37,616 bases of DNA, taken from assembly GCA_964568625.1 (NCBI GenBank), contig CAZMQG010000016.1:1-37616 (forward strand), written 5' to 3'. Made by a program: the position numbers and the translations under genes. The notes under the pieces were generated by a model, which was given only the letters and a program-made list of their open reading frames with translations, searched no databases and was not told where the DNA came from. Source of the DNA: JBAZAX01 sp964568625 (lineage in GTDB: Bacteria > Babelota > Babeliae > Babelales > RVW-14). This document shows positions 25,032-34,375 of the stretch, in pieces (position 1 is the first letter of the stretch; the number at the start of each line of letters is the position of its first letter).

Positions 25032-26291
25032 TTATAATGCCCCAAAAAATTTTAAGGCCTCTGTTAGTTCTATCACAAAAGTATCAACATCTTGCTCTGT
25101 ATTATAAACTCCAAAACTTACTCTGACCAGCGATTCAAAACCAAGAGATTTAACAAGCGGCTGCGCACAATGATGACCCGCTCTAACAGACATCCCTTTA
25201 CCTCCAACATATCCGGCAATATCGTGCGCATGAACACCATCAACCACAAAACATATCATACTCCCGTTAGGGTTAGTCTCTGAAATATTTCCGGCAATTT
25301 TAATTTTTTTGATTTTTACCAACTCCAAAAGTAATTTTTTATACAAAAATATTTCATGCTTTGCAATTTGTTCAAAATCTAAATTTTGTGACATGTAATC
25401 AATTGCTGCCCCCAACCCAATTGCTTGGGCAATAGCAGGAGTTCCGGCTTCAAATTTATGTGGCGATTTTGCCCAACTTGCACTTTCAAATGAAACTGAA
25501 TTTACCATTCCACCGCCAACTTTATATGGCTCCATTTCATCAACCAAATCGCTTTTAATGTAAAGAACACCAATTCCTGTTGGTGCAAACATTTTGTGTC
25601 CGGAGAAAGCAAAAAAATCCGCATTCAAGGCTTGCACGTCAACTTTACGATGAGCAACTGCTTGTGCCGCATCAATCAAAATTTTAGCGCCCTGAACTTT
25701 TGCATTTTTAATTAAATTTTCAAGTTGGCCCTGATTCCAAATATCACCCAAAACGTTAGAAATATAAGTTACAGCAACAAGTTTTGTTCTGGGAGTAACC
25801 AAATGCTCAGAATTTTTCTCAAGAACATTTTGCTCAATTTTAAAAGTTTTAGAATTTATAGGAATAAATTTTAAAACAGCCCCAGTCTGTTTTGCCACTC
25901 GTTGCCATGGGAGAAGATTGGCATGATGCTCGGCATGTGTAAGCAATATCTCATCACCGGGTTTTAAATTATTTATCCCCCAAGCTTGTGCAACAAAATT
26001 TATACTCTCAGTTGTACCGCTTGTAAAAATTATTTCTGAAGACGCTTTTGCATTTATAAATTTGGCAACTTTTTCGCGAGCTCCCTCATACAAAGCAGTT
26101 GCCTGTTCTCCGGAATCATACAACCCTCTATGAACATTGGAATTATACAGAGTATAAAAGTCAACAACTGAATCAACCACTTGCTTAGGTTTATGAGTCG
26201 TTGCTGCGTTATCAAGATAAACAAATTTTCGACCCATTTGTTCAATCTTTGAAAATATTGGAAAATCACTTTTTATTTTTTTAAAATCCAT
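25032..26291 (-). CDS. sufS: Cysteine desulfurase, SufS type
   Basis: A PLP enzyme that takes sulfur from cysteine for Fe-S cluster assembly. 419 residues, group II type. The N-terminus has YLDNAATTHKP, PLP contacts include the HAEHHANLLPW region, Lys233 lies in FSGHKMFAPTG, and catalytic Cys375 lies in SVRAGHHCAQP. The start at 26291 is chosen because AAGGGGGG lies 3 bases before it; a TTG six codons earlier is less likely. It is 57 bases before sufU in the same direction, consistent with one operon. Confidence 0.96.
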   Translation of the reverse strand: MDFKKIKSDFPIFSKIEQMGRKFVYLDNAATTHKPKQVVDSVVDFYTLYNSNVHRGLYDSGEQATALYEGAREKVAKFINAKASSEIIFTSGTTESINFVAQAWGINNLKPGDEILLTHAEHHANLLPWQRVAKQTGAVLKFIPINSKTFKIEQNVLEKNSEHLVTPRTKLVAVTYISNVLGDIWNQGQLENLIKNAKVQGAKILIDAAQAVAHRKVDVQALNADFFAFSGHKMFAPTGIGVLYIKSDLVDEMEPYKVGGGMVNSVSFESASWAKSPHKFEAGTPAIAQAIGLGAAIDYMSQNLDFEQIAKHEIFLYKKLLLELVKIKKIKIAGNISETNPNGSMICFVVDGVHAHDIAGYVGGKGMSVRAGHHCAQPLVKSLGFESLVRVSFGVYNTEQDVDTFVIELTEALKFFGAL

Positions 26292-26360
26292 TTTCCCCCC
26301 TTGTTTCAAAACTTTTATAATTTTCTGCTAAAGATTATAACAAAAGCACGCAATGATTCA

Positions 26361-27032
26361 CTATTTTTGAAATAAACTCTCTTTTATTTCAACCTCTTCA
26401 TAAAAACGCCTCATATATTCCTCCATAAAAGCATGTCTTTCTCCGGCCATTTTTTTTGCAGTTGGAGTATTCATCATGTCTTTAAGAAACAACAGTTTTT
26501 CATGAAAGTGATTTATTGATGTTCCCGTACTATTTTTATAATGTTCAAATGATTCGTGAATAATAGGTTTTATTGCAGGGTTATAGATTTCTCTTTGTTT
26601 ATAACCTCCATAAGCAAAGGCTCTTGCTATCCCAATTGCACCGATCGCATCAAGCCGATCGGCATCTTGAACCACTTGCCCCTCTTTTGATAATTTATCT
26701 ACAGCAGTTTTGGCCCCCTTAAAAGAAACATTTTTGACTATATCACAAACATGATCTATAACTTCACCATCAATTTGAAATCTATCAAGAAACTCCCTAG
26801 CAATTCGAGCCCCTGCGGTTAAATCTCCGTCGTAAAACTTCCAATCGGCAATATCATGTAAAAGCGCCCCAAGCTGTACCACAAACATGTCAGCCTGCTC
26901 AATCTGCCCTATTTTTATAGAATTATTCCAAACTCTATAAACATGCAGCCAGTCATGGCCTGTAGATTCAGACTCCATCTTATTTTTCACAAACTCAGCA
27001 GTTTTAGTAATTATTAAATTCTGATTGTCCAT
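26361..27032 (-). CDS. HD-domain phosphohydrolase
   Basis: 223 residues with the metal-binding HD pattern: GHDWLHVYRV (H26), LLHDIADWK (H59, D60) and a later DADRLDAIGAIG. These match the YedJ-like group of HD hydrolases, which act on phosphorylated small molecules; the substrate is unknown. The ATG at 27032 with GGAG 7 bases away is preferred over a TTG at 27044. It ends 70 bases before sufS starts, in the same direction, so co-transcription is possible. Divergent from accC. Confidence 0.9.
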   Translation of the reverse strand: MDNQNLIITKTAEFVKNKMESESTGHDWLHVYRVWNNSIKIGQIEQADMFVVQLGALLHDIADWKFYDGDLTAGARIAREFLDRFQIDGEVIDHVCDIVKNVSFKGAKTAVDKLSKEGQVVQDADRLDAIGAIGIARAFAYGGYKQREIYNPAIKPIIHESFEHYKNSTGTSINHFHEKLLFLKDMMNTPTAKKMAGERHAFMEEYMRRFYEEVEIKESLFQK

Positions 27033-27150
27033 TAAATTCTCCAAGTTTTTTCAAAATTTCTAATTTTGGGTTAAACAGCCCCAAGCTTATCCAAAACATA
27101 AAACAAACACAATCAGGCAAAAAATTACCTAAGTAACTTAGTATAGGCAT

Positions 27151-27180
27151 TTGACAATACCCCGATTTATCCGATATTTT
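27151..27180 (+). promoter_or_regulatory. Sigma70-type promoter of the accC operon
   Basis: A perfect TTGACA at 27151-27156 is followed by GATATT (16-base spacer) or TATTTT (18-base spacer). It lies about 50 bases before accC in the divergent intergenic region. Either -10 choice is acceptable. Confidence 0.5.
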
Positions 27181-27230
27181 AATAGCTTAACAAAGCATAA
27201 AACCGCATTAACAACAATAAAGAAACAAAT

Positions 27231-28802
27231 ATGATCCCACGAAAAGATATTTTTAAAAAAATTTTGATCGCAAACCGCGGCGAAATTGCAATGCGTATAC
27301 AACAAACATGCAAATCTCTAGGAATACAAACGATTGCCATTTACGCCCCGCAGGACCATTCAAGCCCACATGTATACCAGGCAGACCAAGCTTATTTTAT
27401 TAATCTGGATGGATATAAGGCTTATCTTGCTCAAGATGAAATCATAGATATCGCAAAAAAATCAGGTTGTGAGGCCATCCATCCCGGATATGGATTTCTT
27501 TCTGAAAATGCCACTTTTGCTCAAAAAGTTGTTGATGCCGGGATAATATGGATCGGCCCAAATCCGCAAACCATCCGGTTGATGGGAGATAAAAATCAAG
27601 CAAGAATTATAGCCCAGGAAGCAGGTGTCCCCACTGTCCCAGGTGAAAAGCTTGAAAATATATCACAAATAAATATTCAGGACGCACTAATTATCGCAAA
27701 AAAAATCGGATTTCCACTTATATTAAAAGATCCACTGGGCGGAGGCGGTAAAGGCGCCAGAAGAGTCAACTGTGAATCAGAATTTGAAAATGCTTTAAAG
27801 ATGACAATATCTGAATCACAAAAGCTTACAGGCACCACAACAATCTTACTTGAACGGTACCTTGAAAATGCACGCCATGTTGAAATTCAAATTGCAGGAG
27901 ACGGACAAAACTTTGTTCATCTTTTTGAAAGAGATTGCTCATTACAACGCCGTTACCAAAAAATTATAGAAGAATCACCCTGTATTTTTGTCAGCAAGTC
28001 AACACTTAAAAATATGTATGCGGCTGCAATCAGTCTGGCAAAAAACGTAAACTATCAAAATGTCGGAACAATTGAGTTTATGGTCTCGGACCAGGACTTT
28101 TATTTTCTTGAGATGAACACTCGTCTGCAAGTTGAACATTCTGTGACTGAGATGACCACAGGCATTGATCTTGTTGAACTACAGCTACAAATAGCACAGA
28201 ACAAACAATTACTAATAAAACAAGAAGATATTGTGCAACACGGACATGCTATTGAATGCAGAATTTATTCCGAAGATCCTGAAAATAATTTTGTTCCATG
28301 CACAGGTAAAATAAATTATCTTGAAATTCCCCAAATGCCATTTATTCGGGTTGATCACGCACTTCAATCTGACTGTGAAATTTCACCTTTTTTTGATCCG
28401 ATGCAGGCAAAGGTTACGGTGTTTGGTCAAAATCGTGAACTGGCAACTGCATATATGCAAACCGCACTTAAAAATTTTCATGTAAATGGAATTACAACAA
28501 ATATAGAGTTCTTACTTGCACTTCTTTGCACAGAAGAATTTGACCGTGGTAATTTTCATACCCAAACACTCCAAAAAGAGTTTATCGAACAAGTTTATAA
28601 AAAATATAAGAATAAAGAATATCAGGAGCTGGCAAGCCAAGAACTTACTTATCAGGAAATTGGGGCGATCGCTGCAACAATTTTGCATTTAAGTCAAAAA
28701 CAAAACTCAAAATATGCACCAAGTAAAACTTATGAAATTAAAAAAGCACAAAAACCTGGTTCTAAAAAAGATATTCTGTGGAAAGCACAACAATGGCAAT
28801 AA
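27231..28802 (+). CDS. accC: Biotin carboxylase subunit of an acyl-CoA carboxylase
   Basis: Carboxylates biotin on a carrier protein using ATP and bicarbonate. The 523 residues show the biotin carboxylase N-domain (ILIANRGEIAMRI, residues about 12-24), IHPGYGFLSEN, an ATP-grasp glycine loop (LGGGGKG), and EMNTRLQVEH with its catalytic residues. A C-terminal extension of about 70 residues follows the usual end of AccC. It could be acetyl-CoA or propionyl-CoA carboxylase. The adjacent carrier is a separate gene, overlapping by 10 bases. No clear ribosome site precedes the ATG. Confidence 0.95.
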   Translation: MIPRKDIFKKILIANRGEIAMRIQQTCKSLGIQTIAIYAPQDHSSPHVYQADQAYFINLDGYKAYLAQDEIIDIAKKSGCEAIHPGYGFLSENATFAQKVVDAGIIWIGPNPQTIRLMGDKNQARIIAQEAGVPTVPGEKLENISQINIQDALIIAKKIGFPLILKDPLGGGGKGARRVNCESEFENALKMTISESQKLTGTTTILLERYLENARHVEIQIAGDGQNFVHLFERDCSLQRRYQKIIEESPCIFVSKSTLKNMYAAAISLAKNVNYQNVGTIEFMVSDQDFYFLEMNTRLQVEHSVTEMTTGIDLVELQLQIAQNKQLLIKQEDIVQHGHAIECRIYSEDPENNFVPCTGKINYLEIPQMPFIRVDHALQSDCEISPFFDPMQAKVTVFGQNRELATAYMQTALKNFHVNGITTNIEFLLALLCTEEFDRGNFHTQTLQKEFIEQVYKKYKNKEYQELASQELTYQEIGAIAATILHLSQKQNSKYAPSKTYEIKKAQKPGSKKDILWKAQQWQ

Positions 28803-29377
28803 AAGAATTTAAAATCAATGACAAAATAGTAGCTGTTGAAATTTTAGAGCAACATCCCTCTTATTTTAAATTCAAAATTAATGACAAAGTATTCGAAGTA
28901 TCAATTGAAGAACATAACCCTACAAAACAAATTTTGAATTTTGTTATTAACAATCACCCTGTTAAAATAAAATATTCCAAACAACAAAATATTGGCAACC
29001 AAATTAATAATGAAAATTTATTGATTTATATTATCAATCATTGCGCTCAAATTTGGGTTGAACCCACAGCTCCAAAAACAAATACACACCCTAAAATTAA
29101 TTCAGAATCCAATCTAGAATCTTCACAAATCTTTGAGCAAAAACAAGCACAAGCATCAGGCAACGAGTCTTCGCTAAAAAGTCCTCTAGCCGGCCGAGTT
29201 GTAAAAATTTTGGTCAAACCTGGCGATCAGGTCAGCAAAAATCAACTTTTAGTCATCATAGAATCAATGAAGATGGAGAACGAGATACGTGCAACATTCC
29301 CTGGATTTATTAAAAATATTTCAATTACAGAAGGAAATTTGGTACAACAGAATCAAGTTTTAATAACTTTTGGGTAA
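28793..29377 (+). CDS. Biotinyl carrier protein of the acyl-CoA carboxylase
   Basis: 194 residues. The C-terminal 70 form a biotinyl domain: SPLAGRVVKILVKPGDQV, then ESMKMENE with Lys160 as the biotin site. The N-terminal 90 residues look like the linker domain of carboxylase alpha chains rather than a classical AccB N-terminus. The ATG at 28793 overlaps the accC stop by 10 bases, so the two products are surely coupled. Together they look like one alpha chain split into two genes. Confidence 0.92.
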   Translation: MAIKEFKINDKIVAVEILEQHPSYFKFKINDKVFEVSIEEHNPTKQILNFVINNHPVKIKYSKQQNIGNQINNENLLIYIINHCAQIWVEPTAPKTNTHPKINSESNLESSQIFEQKQAQASGNESSLKSPLAGRVVKILVKPGDQVSKNQLLVIIESMKMENEIRATFPGFIKNISITEGNLVQQNQVLITFG

Positions 29378-29403
29378 TGATAAGATCAAAAAAGGAGATG
29401 TGG

Positions 29404-30162
29404 ATGCAAACGCAAAAAGTTCCTGCCAAAAAAAGCTTTAGAGTGGATGAGCTGGCAAAAGAGTTGGGTGTAAAAAAATTTATTCTTAAAAACTGGGAAA
29501 AACAGTTTGATCTTAAAAAATGTGGCATCGACAACAAGTATTCCCAGGAAGATTTCAAAATATTTGCAGCCATTAAAAATCTTATTTTTATAAAAAAAAT
29601 GCCACAGTCTATAGCCAAAAAACACTTACAAGAAATACTCGCAGGTAAAGAATTTATTGAATCCAAACAAACGGAAGACTTTGCAGGGCAAGAAGATTTT
29701 ACGGCACAAGAATCCAACGAGCAACCCTCCACTAAAATGATTTGTGAACAAGAACAAGAAACTGCAGAAATAGCCATAATTGAAAAAGAGATTCAAGAGA
29801 TGGGTGGACACACAATGACAGCCGAAGAGATTGCAGATGAAGAACGAGCTCAAGCATTTATTGCAAAAGGACTAGCAGACGAAGATGAAAAAATATTTCA
29901 AGGGGCGCACGAAGATCTTCAAAACGAAAAAATCGAGGAAGAAATCAGAGAAACAAAAACATCAGTTGAATCTTCGCAAATAGATTTTGAAGAAACAGCT
30001 GACACAAAACTTACTGAGGAAGCCATCAACGAAGAAATTCTTTTAGCACAGACAAATGAAATTGCTGATATCAAGCCGGCCTTGCAAGAAAAAGAAACTT
30101 TTATTAAAAATATTCAGTCATTTAAAGAACAGTTACTCAAAATTCATGAACAATTAAAGTAG
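29404..30162 (+). CDS. MerR-like DNA-binding protein with acidic tail
   Basis: Residues about 11-80 form a MerR-type winged helix-turn-helix (SFRVDELAKELGVKKFILKN, then YSQEDFKIF). The remaining 170 residues are Glu-rich and probably coiled coil, with no ligand domain. The ATG at 29404, 6 bases after AGGAG, is preferred; the ATG at 29377 would overlap the carrier-protein stop (TAATG). It probably belongs to the accC transcript. Target unknown. Confidence 0.8.
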   Translation: MQTQKVPAKKSFRVDELAKELGVKKFILKNWEKQFDLKKCGIDNKYSQEDFKIFAAIKNLIFIKKMPQSIAKKHLQEILAGKEFIESKQTEDFAGQEDFTAQESNEQPSTKMICEQEQETAEIAIIEKEIQEMGGHTMTAEEIADEERAQAFIAKGLADEDEKIFQGAHEDLQNEKIEEEIRETKTSVESSQIDFEETADTKLTEEAINEEILLAQTNEIADIKPALQEKETFIKNIQSFKEQLLKIHEQLK

Positions 30163-30189
30163 GTATAAAAAAATCGAAAAATAAACAAC

Positions 30190-30906
30190 ATGCAAGAGAT
30201 CAATTTTTCAGGACTAATAAAAATCAACAAACCTGCAGGCGTAACATCATATGACTGCATAAGACACATAAAACGTATTTTAAATGCAAAAAAAATCAAA
30301 ATTGGACATGCAGGCACACTCGACCCATTCGCATCAGGCTTGATGCTAATCTGCATCGGACGAGAAGCAACAAAAACAATTGATCAGTTAATGACTCAGC
30401 ATAAAGAGTATCTGGTAAAGGCCAAGCTTGGTGAATTAACAGATACTCTTGATCTAACAGGTAAAATACTTGAAACAAAGATTGTTAATCCAAGTATTAC
30501 AAAACAAAATATCGAAAAAGCAATCAAAGAGTTAGGATCAAGCTACATTCAAACCCCACCAATCTACTCAGCTCTAAAACATCAGGGAAAGCCACTGTAT
30601 GAACTCGCACGCGAACAAAAAATGGAAACATATGAACTTGAAGATATTGTTCAAAAAAAGAGCCGCCAGGTTGAAATTTATAAAATTGAACTCTTAAATG
30701 TTGAATTACCATTTTTTACATTCAAAGCGCATGTATCAAAGGGAACTTATATAAGATCACTTGCTGATGATATCGCTCAAAAACTAGATTTACATGCAAA
30801 CACTTATGAACTCGAAAGAACAAAAATTGGAGAATATAAGCTGGAAGACGCAGCTAAACTTTATGATTTGAAAACAGTTGAGGATATTAAAAATTTGATA
30901 AAATAA
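30190..30906 (+). CDS. truB: tRNA pseudouridine-55 synthase
   Basis: Makes pseudouridine 55 in the T loop of tRNAs. 238 residues with GLIKINKPAGVTSYD at the start, the catalytic loop GHAGTLDPFASG (Asp45) and SKGTYIRSLADD. It is short for the family and has no obvious C-terminal PUA-like domain, as in many compact bacterial forms. It starts 27 bases after the MerR-like gene, and no ribosome site is seen before its ATG, so translation may depend on the upstream gene. Confidence 0.95.
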   Translation: MQEINFSGLIKINKPAGVTSYDCIRHIKRILNAKKIKIGHAGTLDPFASGLMLICIGREATKTIDQLMTQHKEYLVKAKLGELTDTLDLTGKILETKIVNPSITKQNIEKAIKELGSSYIQTPPIYSALKHQGKPLYELAREQKMETYELEDIVQKKSRQVEIYKIELLNVELPFFTFKAHVSKGTYIRSLADDIAQKLDLHANTYELERTKIGEYKLEDAAKLYDLKTVEDIKNLIK

Positions 30907-30923
30907 CAAAACTTATCAAAACT

Positions 30924-30945
30924 AAAAAACCCAGCAAGTGCTGGG
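30924..30945 (-). terminator. Terminator of initiator tRNA
   Basis: CCCAGC and GCTGGG pair around an AAGT loop, and on the minus strand a run of six T follows (30924-30929). It lies 9 bases past the CCA end of the initiator tRNA. It may also slow transcription leaving truB, but no T run follows in that direction. Confidence 0.8.
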
Positions 30946-30953
30946 AGTAATTT

Positions 30954-31030
<77 letters not shown>

Positions 31031-31096
31031 TCATGTTCTAAAATCTCAATTTGTAGCTTAATTATAAGTATATACCCGCAATTGTCAAACAAAAGT

Positions 31097-31315
31097 TCAT
31101 TTTCTTTTGTTAATAACACTAAATTCATCCAATCCAACTTGCATAGCGTGCAAATTCTGCTCTAAAACACCAACTTCCTGGGCTGACTTATTCAGAGCAC
31201 TGTATAATTTCACATTTGAGCCTGTATCAAAAGCAATTAAAGCTGATAGGCTCGAATTAAACGTACAAAGCAAACACAAAACTTTTTTAAACTTACGAAC
31301 CCTTTCACTTACCAT
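31097..31315 (-). CDS. Small exported protein, unknown function
   Basis: 72 residues. A basic N-terminus (VRKFKK) and a hydrophobic run (VLCLLCTFNSSLSALIAF) look like a signal peptide or single membrane anchor. The ATG at 31315 lies 5 bases after GGGGG, a good site. A plus-strand frame of similar size covers the same bases but has no ribosome site; this strand is preferred. No family is recognised. Confidence 0.55.
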   Translation of the reverse strand: MVSERVRKFKKVLCLLCTFNSSLSALIAFDTGSNVKLYSALNKSAQEVGVLEQNLHAMQVGLDEFSVINKRK

Positions 31316-31438
31316 CTTCACCCCCTTGTAAAAACTTTATCTAAAAGCAAAACTCAACTGAGGGCTCCTCTTTTATTTCTAGTTTCATAATAATCTATTT
31401 TGATACATAAAAACAAGAGTTTTAAGCGCTACAAAGGC

Positions 31439-31472
31439 AAAAACTCGAATTTTTTTATTTTTTCGAGTTTTT
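31439..31472 (-). terminator. Terminator of rluD
   Basis: AAAAACTCGAA and TTCGAGTTTTT pair over 11 bases around an AT-only loop, giving a T run on either strand. It lies about 50 bases past the end of rluD and within a T/G-rich stretch (31476-31499) that repeats a T-run-GGGG motif twice. Confidence 0.7.
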
Positions 31473-31524
31473 TAATCTTTTTTGGGGTCTTTTTGGGGAA
31501 TTTAAAATAAGATTTATTTAGGTT

Positions 31525-32451
31525 TTAATTGAAGTTTTCGCCACTTTTTAGCTTCTGTAACAAAATTTTCATATCTTGAGGTACAGGAATTTGATAATGA
31601 AATTTTTTACCTTTGAATTCAAAAGAAAGACGCCATGAATGGAGAGCCTGACGTGATATAAGTCTGGATTTATATCCATACAATGAATCCCCCACGAGTC
31701 CATGCCCTATGGCGGCCATATGAACACGTATTTGATGTGTCCTGCCTGTAATAATTCGAACTGAGACTAACGAACTGTCTTTATAGTAAACAAGATTTTC
31801 ATACAAACTTGTTGCTTCACGACTGGCAATGCCCATGTGGGACATTTTATGTCGATGAATCGGATGTCTACCAATTGGAAACTCAATTGTACCAGATTTG
31901 TGTGGATGACGTGTAACAACTGCCAAATAAGTTTTATGCATCTGACGTTTTTCAAACATCGAAATCAACTCACGTTGAGATCTCTCCGTACGAGCTATAA
32001 GCATTAAACCTGATGTATCACGATCAAGACGGTGAACAACACCAGGTCGCTGCTCATCTTTAAGATTACAAAAATCAGGATATCGATGGAGTAACCCATG
32101 TACCAATGAAACTTCTTCTTTGTTGTTATCAGAAGGATGAACAACAAGCCCTGCAGGCTTATTTATTACTAAAAAATCAGCATTTTCATCAACAACATCA
32201 AATGCCACTGCAGTAGGCGTTAAGTCGTATTCTTTAGCAGGTGGGATTGTTACTGAAATTTGGTCATTTAGCTGAACAGCATAACTGCTTTTTGTTACTT
32301 TTTTTCCATTCACAAGAACAAACCCTCGATCAATCAGATCTTGGAAATATGACCTTGAATAACCGGGAAGCTGCTGAAACAAAATTTTATCCAAACGACC
32401 ACCAACTGATTCTACAGGAATGTTCGTAATATTTAATGTAGTTTGCGACAT
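31525..32451 (-). CDS. rluD: Ribosomal large-subunit pseudouridine synthase, RluD family
   Basis: Makes pseudouridines in 23S rRNA. 308 residues: an S4 RNA-binding domain (residues about 15-75) followed by the catalytic domain with INKPAGLVVHP and HRLDRDTSGLMLIA (Asp143), then GRTHQIRVH near the end. Full length for RluD. The ATG at 32451 is preferred over a TTG four codons before it. The related RluA or RluC cannot be excluded, but the S4 domain and length favour RluD. Confidence 0.93.
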   Translation of the reverse strand: MSQTTLNITNIPVESVGGRLDKILFQQLPGYSRSYFQDLIDRGFVLVNGKKVTKSSYAVQLNDQISVTIPPAKEYDLTPTAVAFDVVDENADFLVINKPAGLVVHPSDNNKEEVSLVHGLLHRYPDFCNLKDEQRPGVVHRLDRDTSGLMLIARTERSQRELISMFEKRQMHKTYLAVVTRHPHKSGTIEFPIGRHPIHRHKMSHMGIASREATSLYENLVYYKDSSLVSVRIITGRTHQIRVHMAAIGHGLVGDSLYGYKSRLISRQALHSWRLSFEFKGKKFHYQIPVPQDMKILLQKLKSGENFN

Positions 32452-32645
32452 ATCTAATTTCAACCTCTTCCAATTATAAAATTACCCGACAAAAAATATT
32501 TTTATAAATAAATACGATTAAACGCTGGATTTACTATGAATTAATAGTATCCTTAAGATCCATTTCTCTTTAATTATATTTTCATGTAAAATAAAGTCAA
32601 ATAGGAAATTGCCTTTAAATTTTAATATTCGAAAAGGGGACGCCC

Positions 32646-34010
32646 ATGTTAACGTTGAAAAAAATATTGCTGCAAATTGAAAATAATATCGAAAGCATTA
32701 TCAAGGAAGATACCATCCTTGGAAAAGATTTATGGCAAATTCTATTAGAACAACACCCTGCAGATATTGCTTTAATAATTAATAATATCGATAATCAATC
32801 ACAAATAGCACTGTTTAAAAAAATGCCAAAGGATCTGGCATTCAAAGTTTTTGAAAAAATTCAGGAACCTATTCAGGCATTTATTCTTGCTAATCTTGAT
32901 CACGACGACATTGCATACATTCTGACTGAAATCCCCGTAAGTGCACTCACTGCACTATTTGAGCACATATCTGATGAAGAACTTGAAAAATATTTAAAAT
33001 TATTACAAGTAAAACAACGTAACAAATTAATCTCTCTACGAAGTTTTGCACCAGAATCTGCCGGTGCTCGTATGCAAACGGATGTTTTGACTTTACAAGA
33101 AAATTTTACAGTCAAACGAAGCATTGAAGTATTACAGCGATTAACTCCAAAACAATCTGTAGACAATGTATTTTACGTTACCGACAAAAATAACGTTATA
33201 GTCGGATACTTAACAATCGACAAACTTGTTTTAAATAAACCAGAAACATTACTAAGTCAAATTATGAATGAAGCTGAATTCTTGGTTTATGTTGATGAAG
33301 ACCAGGAAGATGTTGCGAATCAGATGAAACACTATAACCTAATTTGCGCACCAGTAATTGATAAAGAAAAACACTTTCTTGGAATTATAACAGCAGAAGA
33401 TGTTTTTGAGATTATGACGGAAGAGGAAAGTGAAGACGTTTATAAAATGTCCGGACAGGCGCCAATGGAACATAGTTATTTTGCAACACCAACTTGGCAA
33501 CTCGTCAGACAACGTATTCCTTGGTTAATAGGGCTTCTGTTACTGCAAAGCTTTTCAAGCATGATCTTGTTGCAGTATAATTCAATGATAAGCAACTATG
33601 CTATTATCACGTTATTTTTAACAATGTTAATTGGAACGGGTGGAAACGCAGGAAATCAATCTGCTACGCTTGTAATTCGGGGATTAACAACAAAAGAGAT
33701 TACCCGTCAAAATGGTATTAAAATGTTGATACGAGAAATGGGAATTTCTTTAATACTTGCATCAATAATAGTTTTAGTCGGTTTTACACGCGTATTTTAT
33801 ACATCACATGATATTGTCAGCACAATTGCCATAACACTATCTCTATTCTTAATTATCGTTACATCTATAACACTTGGCACTTTAATTCCGCTAATTCTTG
33901 AACGATTTAATTTAGATCCTGCACACTCCGCTGCACCATTTTTAACAACACTAATGGATATTTTGGGCGTACTTATCTATTGTATTGTTTGTAGTAGAAT
34001 TCTCGGATAA
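32646..34010 (+). CDS. mgtE: Magnesium transporter MgtE
   Basis: A Mg2+-gated channel in the inner membrane. 454 residues: an N-terminal superhelical domain (1-130) with HPADIALIINN, a pair of CBS domains (about 135-255) ending in GIITAEDVFEIM, a connecting helix, and five membrane segments (about 280-454) with the pore signature GTGGNAGNQSATLVIRGL. Full length, with AGGGG before the ATG. It is divergent from rluD and is followed by the tRNA pair without a clear terminator. Confidence 0.97.
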   Translation: MLTLKKILLQIENNIESIIKEDTILGKDLWQILLEQHPADIALIINNIDNQSQIALFKKMPKDLAFKVFEKIQEPIQAFILANLDHDDIAYILTEIPVSALTALFEHISDEELEKYLKLLQVKQRNKLISLRSFAPESAGARMQTDVLTLQENFTVKRSIEVLQRLTPKQSVDNVFYVTDKNNVIVGYLTIDKLVLNKPETLLSQIMNEAEFLVYVDEDQEDVANQMKHYNLICAPVIDKEKHFLGIITAEDVFEIMTEEESEDVYKMSGQAPMEHSYFATPTWQLVRQRIPWLIGLLLLQSFSSMILLQYNSMISNYAIITLFLTMLIGTGGNAGNQSATLVIRGLTTKEITRQNGIKMLIREMGISLILASIIVLVGFTRVFYTSHDIVSTIAITLSLFLIIVTSITLGTLIPLILERFNLDPAHSAAPFLTTLMDILGVLIYCIVCSRILG

Positions 34011-34080
34011 AAATTACTTCGTCTATTTATGGCTGAATCACGCAATTTAAAAATAACTTTAATAATTGACACTTATTTTC

Positions 34081-34109
34081 TTGACAAAAACTGCATATTT
34101 TAATAGATT
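34081..34109 (+). promoter_or_regulatory. Sigma70-type promoter of tRNA-Lys/tRNA-Glu
   Basis: A perfect TTGACA (34081-34086) is separated by 17 bases from TAGATT (34104-34109), and transcription would start a few bases before tRNA-Lys at 34127. A second TTGACA occurs at 34066, but no fitting -10 follows it. Confidence 0.6.
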
Positions 34110-34126
34110 TTATGCATGAAATAAGC

Positions 34127-34202
34127 GAGCCGCTAGCTCAGTCGGTAGAGCAACAGCCTTTTAAGCTGTGGGTCGCAGGTTCGATTCCTGCGCGGCTCAC
34201 CA
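34127..34202 (+). tRNA. tRNA-Lys (TTT anticodon)
   Basis: 76 bases with an encoded CCA. The acceptor is GAGCCGC with GCGGCTC, the anticodon loop CTTTTAA gives TTT, and the T arm has GGTTCGATTCC. It is directly followed by TCTTCGCT and a hairpin. Confidence 0.97.
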
Positions 34203-34208
34203 GTCTTC

Positions 34209-34223
34209 GCTGCTAACAGCAGC
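34209..34223 (+). repeat. Hairpin in the tRNA-Lys trailer
   Basis: GCTGCT-AAC-AGCAGC forms a perfect 6-bp stem within the motif that follows the CCA of tRNA-Lys. A similar arrangement follows tRNA-Glu, which suggests a shared trailer element used in processing or termination. Confidence 0.6.
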
Positions 34224-34293
34224 CTTGCCTGGCTTATCCATCTTCGCTCTCTTTGAAGAATGGCAAACAAAACAAATTCTCTTTGATATACAC

Positions 34294-34370
34294 GTCCCCA
34301 TCGTCTAGGTGGACTAGGACACAGGATTTTCATTCCTGTAACATGGGTTCGAATCCCATTGGGGACGCCA
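34294..34370 (+). tRNA. tRNA-Glu (TTC anticodon)
   Basis: 77 bases with an encoded CCA. The acceptor is GTCCCCA with TGGGGAC, the anticodon loop TTTTCAT gives TTC, and the T arm has GGTTCGAATCC. It lies 91 bases after tRNA-Lys, probably on the same transcript. Confidence 0.97.
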
Positions 34371-34375
34371 TCTTT

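Noticed and set aside
31107..31331. Plus-strand frame of 74 codons opposite the small exported protein
   Set aside because: No ribosome site or signal peptide; the minus-strand frame has both.
34066..34071. Second TTGACA upstream of tRNA-Lys
   Set aside because: No suitable -10 element lies 16-18 bases downstream.
34133..34333. Minus-strand frame of 66 codons resembling common small hypothetical proteins
   Set aside because: It is antisense to tRNA-Lys and part of tRNA-Glu, a well-known source of false gene calls.
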